The notes: generated from the letters alone by a model not told the origin. Numbered from the stretch's first letter, positions 1-8,405 are shown. The stretch: DNA of 64,000 nucleotides from Herbidospora mongoliensis (GCF_001570545.1 NZ_BBXD01000028.1:1-64000), one strand, 5' to 3'. Numbers and translations: made by a program.

Positions 1-573
1 ACGGTGCCCGAACCGTCCGCGACCCCGGTCCCTGACTTGGTGCGGCGTGACTTCACCGCCGGGCAGCCGAACCAGAGGTACGTCGGCGATATCACGTATC
101 TGCCGATCGGGGACGGCAGGTTCCTGTACTTGGCGACTGTCCTGGATCTGGGGTCGCGGCGGCTGGCGGGCTGGTCGATCGCCGACCACATGCGCACCGA
201 ACTCGTCGTGGACGCCCTGGAGGCCGCGGCCCGCACACGTGGCGGCAGCCTGGACGGCGCGGTCTTCCACAGCGACAACGGCGCGCAGTACTGCAGCCGC
301 GAGTTCGAGGAGGCCTGCCGCCGCCTGCACGTCACCCGTTCCCGGGGCGTGGTCGGCACGAGCGCGGACAACGCCGCGGCCGAGTCCTTCAACGCCACGC
401 TCAAGCGCGAGACGCTGCGGGGCGCTCCCCGGTGGGCCTGCGCCCGTGACGCCCGCCTGACCGTGTTCCGATGGATCACCCGCTACAACACCCGCCGCCG
501 ACACTCCGCGCTCGGCCAGATGTCACCGGTCAACTACGAGAAAACCGCAGGTAGCATCGCTACCGCAGCCTGA
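1..573 (+). CDS. IS3-family transposase OrfB, C-terminal part (cut by window start)
   Basis: This is the integrase-core (DDE) half of an IS3-family transposase, which cuts and joins the ends of its own insertion sequence. The reading frame is open from base 1, so the N-terminal part (helix-turn-helix and OrfA) lies outside the window. The DDE triad is visible: Asp in GDITYL, Asp in HSDNGAQY and Glu in AAAESFNATLKRE. The C-terminus is family-like (YNTRRRHSALGQMSPVNYE) and appears intact. Whether the whole element is active cannot be judged because its left side is missing. Confidence 0.93.
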   Translation, partial: TVPEPSATPVPDLVRRDFTAGQPNQRYVGDITYLPIGDGRFLYLATVLDLGSRRLAGWSIADHMRTELVVDALEAAARTRGGSLDGAVFHSDNGAQYCSREFEEACRRLHVTRSRGVVGTSADNAAAESFNATLKRETLRGAPRWACARDARLTVFRWITRYNTRRRHSALGQMSPVNYEKTAGSIATAA

Positions 574-590
574 GAACGGTGTCCACATTC
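1..590 (+). mobile_element. Right part of an IS3-family insertion sequence
   Basis: The transposase stops at 573. About 15 bases later comes GGTGTCCACATTCA, which resembles an IS3-type right terminal repeat ending in CA. The exact end near base 590 is inferred, because the left repeat is outside the window. The next gene (632) begins directly after this end, so the element may have removed upstream sequence. Confidence 0.5.
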
Positions 591-631
591 AGGGGCGAAC
601 CCCCACCTACAAGGCAAAGCGTCTGCGCCAG

Positions 632-937
632 ATGGAAGCAGATGCGCAGCCTCACCCCGAATACGAGCAGGCGGGCCGTGACCTGGAACTCGGCGATCAG
701 TTGCGTGAGATCCGCAGACGCCGAGGCCTGTCTCAGAAAAGCGTGGCGGAGCGGGCAGGGATGTCCCAGCCTGCGCTATCCCGCATCGAGAGCGGTGGCG
801 GCATTCCAGATATAGCGACGCTTGTGCGTCTCGGTGCGGCAATGGGAGTGCGGTTCCGGGTCGAACTCATTGTCGACGACGACACTACTGAAATCGAGCC
901 CCTAACAGTGCATCATCGACAGGTCGCGAACGTATGA
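632..937 (+). CDS. XRE-family DNA-binding protein (HigA-like antitoxin type)
   Basis: A 101-residue protein with an XRE helix-turn-helix at about residues 22-75; LSQKSVAERAGMSQPALSRIESG is the typical recognition region. Small proteins of this shape are often the antitoxin of a HigBA/RelE-type pair, where the toxin gene lies just upstream. Here the upstream neighbour is an insertion sequence, so no toxin is present. The frame stays open upstream of the chosen ATG (encoding YKAKRLRQ), so the original N-terminus may have been longer and cut by the insertion. DNA binding is a sound call; the antitoxin role is inference. Confidence 0.75.
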   Translation: MEADAQPHPEYEQAGRDLELGDQLREIRRRRGLSQKSVAERAGMSQPALSRIESGGGIPDIATLVRLGAAMGVRFRVELIVDDDTTEIEPLTVHHRQVANV

Positions 938-1135
938 CTTGCAGGTAGTTGCCATGACCAATCCCAGCCGCAGGTCAGCGCCTCCACAAGGCATGTTCCC
1001 TACCCGACCGGCGAGGTCATATCGCGGGGACTCCTGCCGGATCTGCTCGTACCTCGTGGCGACTCGGGTCTTGTAGCGCTATTTGATCTTCGTGTGATTT
1101 CCTGTAAATCAGCGGGCGGAAATCGGTACCCGAAC

Positions 1136-1447
1136 TCAGCTATCTTCGCCGAGCAGTCCGCTGTTCTCCGCGAAGGTCTCCAGGAACGTACGAAAATGGG
1201 GCTCGGGCTCGGACTCCGCCCTCTCGCGGATGAGTGCGATAAGTCTGGACTGATCCTCAGCCGGTAACGTGCCGAGCTTATGACTTATCCACTCCATCTG
1301 CTTCACGGCATCATCTGGATTTACGACCGTGTCATCACACGATTCCAAGAACCACGTCATGTCCACAACCAGCTCGGCCAGTGTCCGGACCAGCTCATCA
1401 TCCCTCTGCACTCGGTGATCATGCCTTATGGCGCCCTGATTGAACAA
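1136..1447 (-). CDS. Hypothetical protein
   Basis: A 103-residue acidic protein without a signal peptide or membrane segment. Its composition (LPAEDQSRLIALIRERAESEPEPHFRTFLETF) looks like a genuine folded helical protein, and codon use is normal for the window, although the local G+C is slightly lower than in neighbours. I do not recognise the family. It stands alone on the minus strand between the XRE gene and the PLP enzyme, in a region rich in accessory genes, so a small immunity or accessory role is possible but unsupported. Confidence 0.55.
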   Translation of the reverse strand: MFNQGAIRHDHRVQRDDELVRTLAELVVDMTWFLESCDDTVVNPDDAVKQMEWISHKLGTLPAEDQSRLIALIRERAESEPEPHFRTFLETFAENSGLLGEDS

Positions 1448-1597
1448 TGCGTCTCTGGATGACCCGCGCGCTGGAACGACGGCGGCGACGGAGAATCAGC
1501 GGGGTGGAGCATGGTGAAAGTCCGCCCATCCCCCGACTGTGGCGGTGATGTAGTCGGGGGCAACGCCAAAGCACCCGTGATAGTTGCGGTTTCGTCC

Positions 1598-2668
1598 TCA
1601 CCGTCCATCTGCGTCGTTCACTTCGAGGAGGCGGGCAAGCTTTTCCTCGTGCGGCCGCCAGTCGAAGCCCTTGCTCTCAGCCCAATCGTCGTCGTGACAG
1701 GCCCGCAGGTGGCGTGGGTGTGCGTCGCCGATGAGGGTGACGACTTCGCCCCGGACGCCCTGGGCCCGCATTCTCGTGATGAGCTCCAGTGCTCCCCACA
1801 GGTTGGTGCCCGTGGCCGGTCCCACCGAGGACCCGGTCACCTGGCGGACCCGACGTGCGGCGGCGACGCTGGCCGCGTCGCGGACGGGGATGACCAGGTC
1901 GACGAGATCGGCGGCGAATCCCGGCTCCATTCGGGGGCGGCCGATGCCCTCGATTCGAGAGGGCATGCCGGTGCCGTAGTCGGGGGCGCCGTATACCCAG
2001 CCGGGGAAGTAGGCGGAGTTCTCCGGATCGACCACCGCCAGCTGTCCGGATAAACCGTCGGTTCTGAGGCGACGGCCGAGGGCGGCTGCGGTCGCCCCGG
2101 TGCCCGCACCAACCACAATCCAGTGGGGGCACTCAACGACCTGCTCGAACAACTCGTCGGCCAGGCTGCCGCCGCGCCAGCCGACGGTCGCTGCGGATCT
2201 GTAGTGGTCCAGATAATGTCCGCCCACATCACGGGCCAGCCTCGCGGCGTGCTCGTAGATCGCCAGTGGAGGGTCCACGTGCAGGCACGTCCCACCAAGC
2301 TGTTCGACCCCTTCGCCTGGGGACTTCGTCGGCATGACGGCGATGTACGGCAGGCCGAGCAGACGGGCGAAGTAAGCCTGAGCGATGGCCATGGAGCCGC
2401 CGGTGGCATCGACGACGGTGGTGCCGGCCACGATGCGACCTGCGGCGATCGCGTCGGCGAACAGGGCACGGGCCAGCCGATGCTTGAGGCTACCGGTCGG
2501 CTGGGTCGATTCGTCCTTGAACCAGAGGCGAACTCCCCAGGACGCCGGCAGAGGGAACTCACAGAGCGGGGTGACACCCGCCCGAGCCTTCTCCTCATCC
2601 AACCGGGTGATCGCCTCGGCGGCCCACATACTGATCACGTGGCCAATGTACGTCGCAGGTAGCGGCAA
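1598..2668 (-). CDS. PLP-dependent cysteine-synthase-family enzyme
   Basis: A 356-residue fold-type II pyridoxal-phosphate enzyme. The cofactor lysine sits in KDESTQPTGSLKHRLA (about residue 63), and the phosphate-binding glycine loop is GAGTGATAAAL. The family includes cysteine synthase and actinobacterial L-cysteine desulfhydrase (Cds1). The length and the opening KDESTQPTGSLK segment fit the Cds1-like branch better than classic CysK, so cysteine breakdown to sulfide, pyruvate and ammonia is the most likely reaction. This is inferred from family resemblance. No convincing ribosome site precedes the first ATG; a second ATG at 2629 is an alternative start. It is a single-gene unit. Confidence 0.8.
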   Translation of the reverse strand: MPLPATYIGHVISMWAAEAITRLDEEKARAGVTPLCEFPLPASWGVRLWFKDESTQPTGSLKHRLARALFADAIAAGRIVAGTTVVDATGGSMAIAQAYFARLLGLPYIAVMPTKSPGEGVEQLGGTCLHVDPPLAIYEHAARLARDVGGHYLDHYRSAATVGWRGGSLADELFEQVVECPHWIVVGAGTGATAAALGRRLRTDGLSGQLAVVDPENSAYFPGWVYGAPDYGTGMPSRIEGIGRPRMEPGFAADLVDLVIPVRDAASVAAARRVRQVTGSSVGPATGTNLWGALELITRMRAQGVRGEVVTLIGDAHPRHLRACHDDDWAESKGFDWRPHEEKLARLLEVNDADGR

Positions 2669-2862
2669 TCATGTCTGCGATCTCGTGCCAGATGCGTGCC
2701 GGAACGAACGAGGAACCACGGTCACTCGCGGGGATTCACTGTCACCGGCCTCCCTCTGCGCTACACCTTCGTTCCCAGGTCGGGACCTCACGATCAACCT
2801 TCGTCATGCGCGACGCGGTCCGATGTGGGGCCGATCCAGAACGCCGCTCGTCGCGGCCCCCT

Positions 2863-3276
2863 TCAGACCTTCATGACGATGACGAGTCCGCCACACATGG
2901 CGGCCAGGTCGTCAGGGTCGGAAGTGAGAACCGTCACGGGAGCAGGGGCTGCGAGAGCAGTGGCGCAGAGCATGGCATCGATGGCGTGCTTGTGTCCGTG
3001 CAGGCCTGCGTCAGACAGAAGTTTGGCGGAGTGGCGGGCGATCGGTTCGGTGACCGGTTCCACGACGAGGCGCGACAGTATCCACTCCAGGGCCGGCCGG
3101 TTGACGCGGGGGTGAACCACCTCGACGAGGGTGGCGGCGGAGGTGATCACGCGAAGGTCGTCGGCACGGGCGAGGGCGAGCCATGCCGTAACGGCACGAT
3201 CACGCAGGACCGCCTTGGCCAGCCCCTCGCTGTCGAGCACCAGGGTGCCGCCGGGGGTGGCGGGAGAACGGGTCAT
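2863..3276 (-). CDS. vapC: PIN-domain ribonuclease toxin (VapC type)
   Basis: A 137-residue PIN-domain protein. Its acidic metal-binding residues are visible: Asp in LVLDSEGLA, Glu in TLVEVVHPR, Asp in HAIDAMLCATAL and Asp in VLTSDPDDL. VapC toxins cleave tRNA or rRNA when freed from their antitoxin. The ATG overlaps the stop of the upstream antitoxin gene by four bases (3273-3276), the usual coupled arrangement. All four acidic positions are kept, so it is probably active. Confidence 0.88.
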   Translation of the reverse strand: MTRSPATPGGTLVLDSEGLAKAVLRDRAVTAWLALARADDLRVITSAATLVEVVHPRVNRPALEWILSRLVVEPVTEPIARHSAKLLSDAGLHGHKHAIDAMLCATALAAPAPVTVLTSDPDDLAAMCGGLVIVMKV

Positions 3277-3536
3277 GCGGCGCCCGCCGCGCCAGGAGGC
3301 TGTTCATGCCGAGCCTGGTGGAGTTGGTCACGCAGGGCTTGAACCTCGTCGTCGGTGATGGGGCCATGCTCGGCTTCAGCGACCTGGATGAGTTCACTGA
3401 GGTTGTCACGCTCGATCTGGCGGGCGACGGCAGCCGCGACGTAGGCAGACAGTCCAGAGGGGCCACTTCGTGACCTGGCGGCCTCCGCGATGTCGCGTGG
3501 CATAGTGATCGAATACTTGCCAGTAGGCTCACTCAT
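3273..3536 (-). CDS. Antitoxin of the VapBC-type pair
   Basis: An 87-residue protein beginning with a ribbon-helix-helix-like segment (KYSITMPRDIAEAARSRSG) followed by a charged, flexible tail, the usual layout of antitoxins that bind DNA with the N-terminus and wrap the toxin with the C-terminus. It directly precedes the PIN-domain gene with a 4-base overlap, so the two are translated together. Such antitoxins normally repress their own operon. The antitoxin role rests on both the sequence and the position. Confidence 0.85.
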   Translation of the reverse strand: MSEPTGKYSITMPRDIAEAARSRSGPSGLSAYVAAAVARQIERDNLSELIQVAEAEHGPITDDEVQALRDQLHQARHEQPPGAAGAA

Positions 3537-3645
3537 GCCCTTTATCCTACCTCTTATCCTCCGGGCTTCGTGAGTATTCGCTCACCGACGAGCGAGATCC
3601 GAGAGCTTTGTGTGCGGGCCGCATCGAAGATGGAAATAAAGCGAT

Positions 3646-3940
3646 CTACATTGGGCGGCGATTCTCGACCAGCCACTCTGCGCGGTTCCACCTGATGCCG
3701 ACCGCCCCACCGGTTTAAGCACGGTGTCGGATCATCAGTCTGGACCAGACAGAACATTCGGTGCCCGAACATCATCGCCGACAGCGCATTCCTGGCGACT
3801 ATGTCGAGCGTCGCCCGAGCGACCTCGCGATGACGCGTCGCGAACCTGTCGTAGCCGACAAGCACCAGCACCAGCCCGGTCGGCCGCGTAACTGCGCTCG
3901 GGCTCCATGACGATCGCCAAAGGCTCTGCTCATCAGTTCG
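3646..3940 (-). pseudogene. Decayed barstar-like (RNase inhibitor family) gene
   Basis: Pieces of one protein are spread over different frames. First comes AEPLAIVMEPERSYAA; after a frame change, RPTGLVLVLVGYDRFATRHRE and a run ending FGHRMFCLVQTDDP; after a second change near 3715, VGIRWNRAEWLVENRRPM and a stop at 3646. Joined, these resemble the C-terminal half of actinobacterial barstar-like proteins (LVLVLxxYDxFAxR..., FGHRMLCLVQSDDP, WNDAEWL). The family name is from memory and is the weakest part; the frameshifted structure is directly visible. The N-terminal half is not found. Confidence 0.5.
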
Positions 3941-4106
3941 GTCGACAGAAGCTGAGGGCCCGTCCTTCGACCCTCTCCACTTGAGCGGTCGCCGCTACCG
4001 CCAGCACAGTGGCGGGAACACTACCGCGGCCCGTGCCAGCCGTATGGCCCTCGAACCGGGACAAGCCGAGGCAAAGCCCTGACCCGCTGTTGCGCATGGA
4101 TGAAGC

Positions 4107-5207
4107 TCACCATCGAGTGCCGGCCCGCCGGTTCCCTGTCGATCTCCGAGGCCGGGCGGCGGAGTCGGTTGTGCTTTCCGTCGGCTCGTCTCGGTCGGCC
4201 GTGGTCAACGGCCGTGCCTGCCGAATCCTCACATGGACGTCGCTGCCGATCGGGGGAAACTCCGTCGCGAGGACGTCGCCGGGGTGCAGGCAGGTCAGCG
4301 GGCCCGTAGAGGTGTCGACGTCGACGCGCGTGACGACGCCGAGTGCGACCGTCCGGCGCAGTGTTCCGATCACCGGCCGTACATCGTCGGTTGGGTCCCC
4401 GGGGGTGTCCGCTGAGGTGAGGACGAGTTGGGTGTGCTCGGGTCGCGCCACGAGGGTGTGGGGTCCGCCGGTGAGAGCCGGTGGAAGGAGGTTGGTGTAG
4501 CCGAGCAGTCGGGCGGTGTCGGTGTCGCCGGGGCGGTCCAGTATCTCGGCGGTCGGGCCGTGCTGGCGGATTCGGCCGTCGATCAGCAGCGCGGTGTCCT
4601 CGGCCAGTGCGAGGGCCTCGTGCCGGTCGTGGGTGACCAGGATCGTGGCGGTGGGCCGGCCGGTCAGCGCGGCGCGCAGGTCGGCCAGCAGGTCGGCGCG
4701 CGTGGTGCTGTCCAAGCCGCTGAACGGCTCGTCGAGCAGCAGCACCTGGGGGGCGACCGCCAGCGCGCGGGTGATGCTGACCCGCTGGGCCTCGCCTATG
4801 GACAGGCTGCGGGCGTCCCGGTCGACTAGGGACTCCAGGCCTAGCGCTTCGATCCACGGCCATGCGCGGGCGCGAGCCTCGCGGCGGGTCATGCCGCGAA
4901 AACGCAGCCCGCTGATCACGTTGGCGGCCACGGTGCCGCGGCGCATGATCGGGCGTTGCAGTACCGCCACGACCGCGTCGCGCATCTGGGGCCGCGTCGC
5001 GGGGTGGCCATTGAGCCGGATCTCCCCGCTGACGCGGTGGGTGCTGAGCATGCCCAGTGCGCGCAGCAGGGTGGACTTGCCGGCGCCGTTGGGGCCCAGG
5101 ACAGCCAGTGTGCGTCCTGACGCGACGTGCAGTTCAGGCACGCTGAGCAGTTCCCGGCGGCCGGCGTGTACGCGCAGGCCTCGGCATCCGATCCCGGCGT
5201 CGTTCAC
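4107..5207 (-). CDS. ABC transporter ATP-binding protein, tungstate/molybdate type
   Basis: A 366-residue ATPase that powers oxyanion import. Walker A is GPNGAGKST (about residues 39-47), the signature is LSIGEAQRV, Walker B is VLLLDEPFSGLD and the switch histidine follows in VTHDRHEA. After about residue 230 there is a TOBE-like tail (LVARPEHTQLVL), as in molybdate/tungstate and related importers. The gene overlaps the permease stop by four bases and completes a binding protein-permease-ATPase operon. The signature is LSIGE instead of the more common LSGGE, a frequent variant in this group. The C-terminal 40 residues are low-complexity, Arg/Thr-rich. Confidence 0.88.
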   Translation of the reverse strand: MNDAGIGCRGLRVHAGRRELLSVPELHVASGRTLAVLGPNGAGKSTLLRALGMLSTHRVSGEIRLNGHPATRPQMRDAVVAVLQRPIMRRGTVAANVISGLRFRGMTRREARARAWPWIEALGLESLVDRDARSLSIGEAQRVSITRALAVAPQVLLLDEPFSGLDSTTRADLLADLRAALTGRPTATILVTHDRHEALALAEDTALLIDGRIRQHGPTAEILDRPGDTDTARLLGYTNLLPPALTGGPHTLVARPEHTQLVLTSADTPGDPTDDVRPVIGTLRRTVALGVVTRVDVDTSTGPLTCLHPGDVLATEFPPIGSDVHVRIRQARPLTTADRDEPTESTTDSAARPRRSTGNRRAGTRW

Positions 5208-5905
5208 CGCAGCACCGGCTGCCGCTGTTGGATCAGGGTCAGCGACAGGTTCACGGCGAACGCGATCAGCAGCAGGATCAGGCCGAACGCGATCGCGAGC
5301 GAGAACTGGCCACGGCTGGTGGCCAATACCGCAGCGGTGGTCAGCACGCGGGTCTGTCCGGCCAGGTTCCCTCCGACCATCTGGGCGGCCCCGACTTCAC
5401 TCACCACCGCACCGAACGCGGCCATCGCCGCGGCCAGCAGCGGCAACCTGGCTTCGCCCAGCAGCGCCGCGAGCGCGCGGATCGGGGTCGCTCCGAGAGC
5501 TCGCATCTGGACGCGGAAGTCGGGGTCGACCTGTTGCAGGGCGGCGGCGACCAGCGCTACGACGATCGGGGTGGCGATCGCGGCCTGGGCGATGACCATC
5601 GCGGTCGGGGTGTAGAGCAGCCCTAGTCCGCCTACCGGGCCGCTGCGCCACAGCAGCACGGTGACGAAGAGGCCGACCACCACCGGGGGCAGGCCCATCC
5701 CTGTGTTCACTGCCGCCAGGGCGATTCGCCGGCCCGGGAAGCGGGCCAGCGCTACGGTCGCGCCCAGCGGCAGGCCGATCAGCAGGGCGATCGCGGTCGC
5801 GGTCAACGAGACGCGCAGGGTCAGCGCGGTGATCGACCAGCTGTCCTGGTCGCCGGTGAGCAGCAGCCTGATCGCGTCCACCAGCCCGTTGAACAGCACG
5901 TCCAT
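5204..5905 (-). CDS. tupB: ABC transporter permease, tungstate type
   Basis: A 233-residue inner-membrane permease with about five hydrophobic segments and the coupling loop EARLPLLAAAMAAFGAVVSEVG, which contacts the ATPase. The segment MRALGATPIRALAALLGEARLP matches the family of TupB/WtpB-like tungstate permeases. It sits 21 bases after the binding-protein gene and overlaps the ATPase gene by four bases. Substrate is inferred from the adjacent TupA-like protein. Confidence 0.87.
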   Translation of the reverse strand: MDVLFNGLVDAIRLLLTGDQDSWSITALTLRVSLTATAIALLIGLPLGATVALARFPGRRIALAAVNTGMGLPPVVVGLFVTVLLWRSGPVGGLGLLYTPTAMVIAQAAIATPIVVALVAAALQQVDPDFRVQMRALGATPIRALAALLGEARLPLLAAAMAAFGAVVSEVGAAQMVGGNLAGQTRVLTTAAVLATSRGQFSLAIAFGLILLLIAFAVNLSLTLIQQRQPVLR

Positions 5906-5926
5906 CGATTCACCTCCGCGCCGGGC

Positions 5927-6796
5927 TCACTGGCCCAGGGTCGCCTCGTCCTTGCCGGCGTCCGGGATGAACAACGGCTGGCCGAACTTCGCCCGCCCGA
6001 ACTCACCGATGAGCTGCTGCGCCGACGGGCCGACGATCCAGTCGGCGAAGGCCTTCGCGCCGTCGGGCCGCACCAGGTCGCCTGCCTTCTTCGTCATCTC
6101 GATGACGTGGTAGACGTTCAGCAGGCCCGGATCGCCCTCGCTGAGCACGTCAAGCGCCAGGGTGCCGCGCTGCGCGAGATAGGTGGCCCGGTCGGACAGG
6201 GTGTAACCGGCCTTCTCGCTGGCGACCCGCAGTGTCTCGCCCATGCCCTGCCCGGTGGACTGGTACCAGGATCCGTCCGGGGTCACCCCGGCCTTGGACC
6301 AGAGGCCCTTCTCCTTGGCATGCGTGCCCGACTCGTCGCCCCGGGAGATGAACACGGCCTCCGCGGCTGCGATCTTCTTCATCGCTTCCGCGCTGCTCGT
6401 GCCCTGTACTTCGGCCGGGTCGGCCTTGGGACCGATGAGGACGAAGTCGTTGTGCATCACCAGCCGCCGCGAGCCGACGCTGCCCTCGGCCACGAACTCC
6501 GTCTCAGCCGCGGGGGAATGCACCAGCAGCGCGTCGGCCTCCCCGCGACGTCCCAGCTCAATGGCCTGCCCACTACCGACCGCCAAGGTCTTGACCTGCC
6601 AGCCGCTGTCGCGGGTGAAGACCGGCAACAGCTCGTCGAGCAGGCCGCTGTCCTGGGTGCTGGTCGTGGTGGCCAGGATCAGTGACTTCTCCACCGTGGG
6701 CTTCGACGCCGTTCCGCCGGAGGTCGCGGCGGTCCCACACCCCGCCAGCAAGACCGCTGCGGCCCACGCGAAAACAACGGTCAGCGTTCTACGCAT
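5927..6796 (-). CDS. tupA: Tungstate-type ABC transporter substrate-binding lipoprotein
   Basis: A 289-residue exported lipoprotein. The signal peptide ends in lipobox LLAGC (Cys20), which anchors it to the outer face of the membrane. The mature protein opens with LILATTTSTQDSGLL; the TTTS motif is the oxyanion-binding signature of TupA-type tungstate-binding proteins. GSGQAIELGRRGEADALLVHSP and SRGDESGTHAKE are other family hallmarks. It is the first gene of the transporter operon and is transcribed away from a GntR-type regulator that begins 48 bases upstream. Molybdate is an alternative ligand. Confidence 0.9.
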   Translation of the reverse strand: MRRTLTVVFAWAAAVLLAGCGTAATSGGTASKPTVEKSLILATTTSTQDSGLLDELLPVFTRDSGWQVKTLAVGSGQAIELGRRGEADALLVHSPAAETEFVAEGSVGSRRLVMHNDFVLIGPKADPAEVQGTSSAEAMKKIAAAEAVFISRGDESGTHAKEKGLWSKAGVTPDGSWYQSTGQGMGETLRVASEKAGYTLSDRATYLAQRGTLALDVLSEGDPGLLNVYHVIEMTKKAGDLVRPDGAKAFADWIVGPSAQQLIGEFGRAKFGQPLFIPDAGKDEATLGQ

Positions 6797-6844
6797 TACT
6801 GTGGCCCCTTCTGCGGTACTTCAGAGTAGTGCAAGAATAAAAGT

Positions 6845-7807
6845 ATGCAGTATGCAAGCGTGACCCGATATAGGGAGATCTGCGCCGACCTCGCCCATCG
6901 GATCAGTGCGGGAACCCTGCACCCCGGTGACGAGCTGCCGGGGGTCCGCGATCTCGCCCAGCAGTGGCACACCACCGCCTCTACGGTCAGCCGGGCGCAA
7001 CGCGTGCTGGCCGACGCTGGAGTGCTCGAGTTGACCGACCGCCGCCGTGCACGCGTGGCCCCCGGCGCCGCGCTCGCGGCCCGGCGGTTCCTGCACGCCG
7101 ACTCGGTTTTCACTCTCACGGGCAGCGACGATCCCGCCCTCGGCCTCGTCACCGGCGCGCTCGACGGCAAGCTGAGAGTCGTCGTCGGCGAGGGCAGCGT
7201 CGCCGGCCTCGGCGCGGTGCGCCAGGGTCGCGCCGACGGCGCCGCGATCCATCTGCTGCACCACACCGGGATCTACAACGCGCCTTTCGCGCTCGGCATG
7301 CTGCGTGGCCTCGATCCGCACCTGATCCACCTCTGGCGGCGCGAGCAGGGGCTGATCGTGCTGCCGGGCAACCCCCTGGGCATCACCGGCGTCGCCGATC
7401 TCGCAGGGCGACGGGTCTCCACGCGGCGCCCGGGTAGCGGGACCCGAATCCTTCTGGACCGGCTGCTCCTCGCCGCCGGTCACGACCCGGACGCCCTTCG
7501 AGGACCAGAGGTCGGCACCCATCTCGAGGTCGCCGTGGCCGTCGCCACCGGCACCGTCGACGCCGGCCTCGGGGTCCGCTCGGCCGCGAGCGACATGGAC
7601 CTCGAGTTCATCCCCCTGACCTGGGAAGATTTCGACATCGGGCTGGCCGGCAATGCTCTCGGCCAGGCTGCTCAACTCATCGCCGCACTGCACACGCCGA
7701 CCTTGCGCGACAGGATCTCCGCACTGGGCGGGTACGACACCTCCAAGTCCGGCGACGTCACGAAGCTCTCCGACGCGACGGGTCAAGAACGACGTACCAC
7801 CCGATAG
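6845..7807 (+). CDS. GntR-type regulator fused to a periplasmic-binding-protein-like domain
   Basis: A 320-residue one-component regulator. Residues 1-75 form a GntR winged helix (DLAQQWHTTASTVSRAQRVLADAGVLEL). From about 85 to 300 there is a binding-protein-like domain (LRVVVGEGSVAGLGAVRQGRADGAAIHL... VSTRRPGSGTRILLDRLL) of the type seen in ModE-like and molybdate/tungstate regulators. It lies back to back with the tungstate transporter, only 48 bases apart, so it very likely senses intracellular oxyanion and controls that operon. The fusion itself is seen; the ligand is inferred from context. GTG at 6860 is a possible alternative start. Confidence 0.85.
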   Translation: MQYASVTRYREICADLAHRISAGTLHPGDELPGVRDLAQQWHTTASTVSRAQRVLADAGVLELTDRRRARVAPGAALAARRFLHADSVFTLTGSDDPALGLVTGALDGKLRVVVGEGSVAGLGAVRQGRADGAAIHLLHHTGIYNAPFALGMLRGLDPHLIHLWRREQGLIVLPGNPLGITGVADLAGRRVSTRRPGSGTRILLDRLLLAAGHDPDALRGPEVGTHLEVAVAVATGTVDAGLGVRSAASDMDLEFIPLTWEDFDIGLAGNALGQAAQLIAALHTPTLRDRISALGGYDTSKSGDVTKLSDATGQERRTTR

Positions 7808-7929
7808 GCCAGGCTGACTGGATATAGCTGGTTATTCCACCGACGATCGCCCGTTGCGGAGTTGCTCGGGAAGTACCTTCCGCAGTCCCCACAGCAGCGG
7901 TTGTCCGGAGGTCGAATCCGTTGCGGTGA

Positions 7930-8097
7930 TCACCAATTGGTCACCAGCGCGCCGCGTCCACCATGTGGCTTTCCGATGCCTTGGACGCCTATCCCCGGAC
8001 TCTCGGGAGTCACCTTCTGGAATGTGGTCACTGGATCCAGCAGGAACGGCCCGACGAGGTCAACCGCCTGCTCGTGGAATTCCTCGACGGCCTCTGA
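7930..8097 (+). pseudogene. 3' remnant of an alpha/beta hydrolase (epoxide-hydrolase-like)
   Basis: One frame reads AASTMWLSDALDAYPRTL, then HLLECGHWIQQERPDEVNRL, and ends LLVEFLDGL with a stop at 8095-8097. This is the C-terminal end of alpha/beta hydrolases of the epoxide-hydrolase group, including the catalytic histidine in CGHW. An in-frame stop at 7927-7929 cuts it off upstream, and no N-terminal part with the nucleophile elbow is present. It is a dead fragment left by deletion. Confidence 0.72.
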
Positions 8098-8117
8098 CGG
8101 GGTGCGAAACTTGCGAT

Positions 8118-8405
8118 ATGTCTACGCTGAGCCCCGGTTCCTCGGGAGAACTGACCGATCCCGACGGTGGCGTCTGGCAGGTGCGGAGGCGGAAGCTTGA
8201 CCCCAGGACCGTCCGGAGCATGATGCGCCACCGCGATCTCCAGGTGCTGCTGGGTGAGTCCGGCGGCATCGTGCTGACGGTCCCACTGCGGCCGTGCATC
8301 AGACCAAGCCGATCCGGTAGGCCAGGACGACCGCCTGGACTCGGTCACGCAGGTCGAGCTTGGTCAGGATTCGGGACACGTAGGTCTTCACCGTCTCCGG
8401 GGTGA
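8118..8405 (+). pseudogene. Probable truncated hypothetical gene
   Basis: An ATG at 8118 opens a plausible protein start (MSTLSPGSSGELTDPDGG, then WQVRRRKLDPRTVRSMMRHR) until about residue 60. After this the frame runs into the 3' end of the minus-strand response regulator (from 8299) and becomes Arg/Pro/Gly-rich shadow sequence. The most economical reading is a gene whose 3' part was lost when this junction formed. I do not recognise the family. Confidence 0.3.

Noticed and set aside
534-842. Minus-strand 102-codon frame opposite the XRE gene
   Set aside because: It overlaps the end of the transposase and the XRE helix-turn-helix, and its composition is that of an antisense frame.
3921-4106. 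Possible extension of the barstar-like gene or a separate small gene
   Set aside because: Stops occur in all frames that could continue the protein, and no known N-terminal half is recognised.
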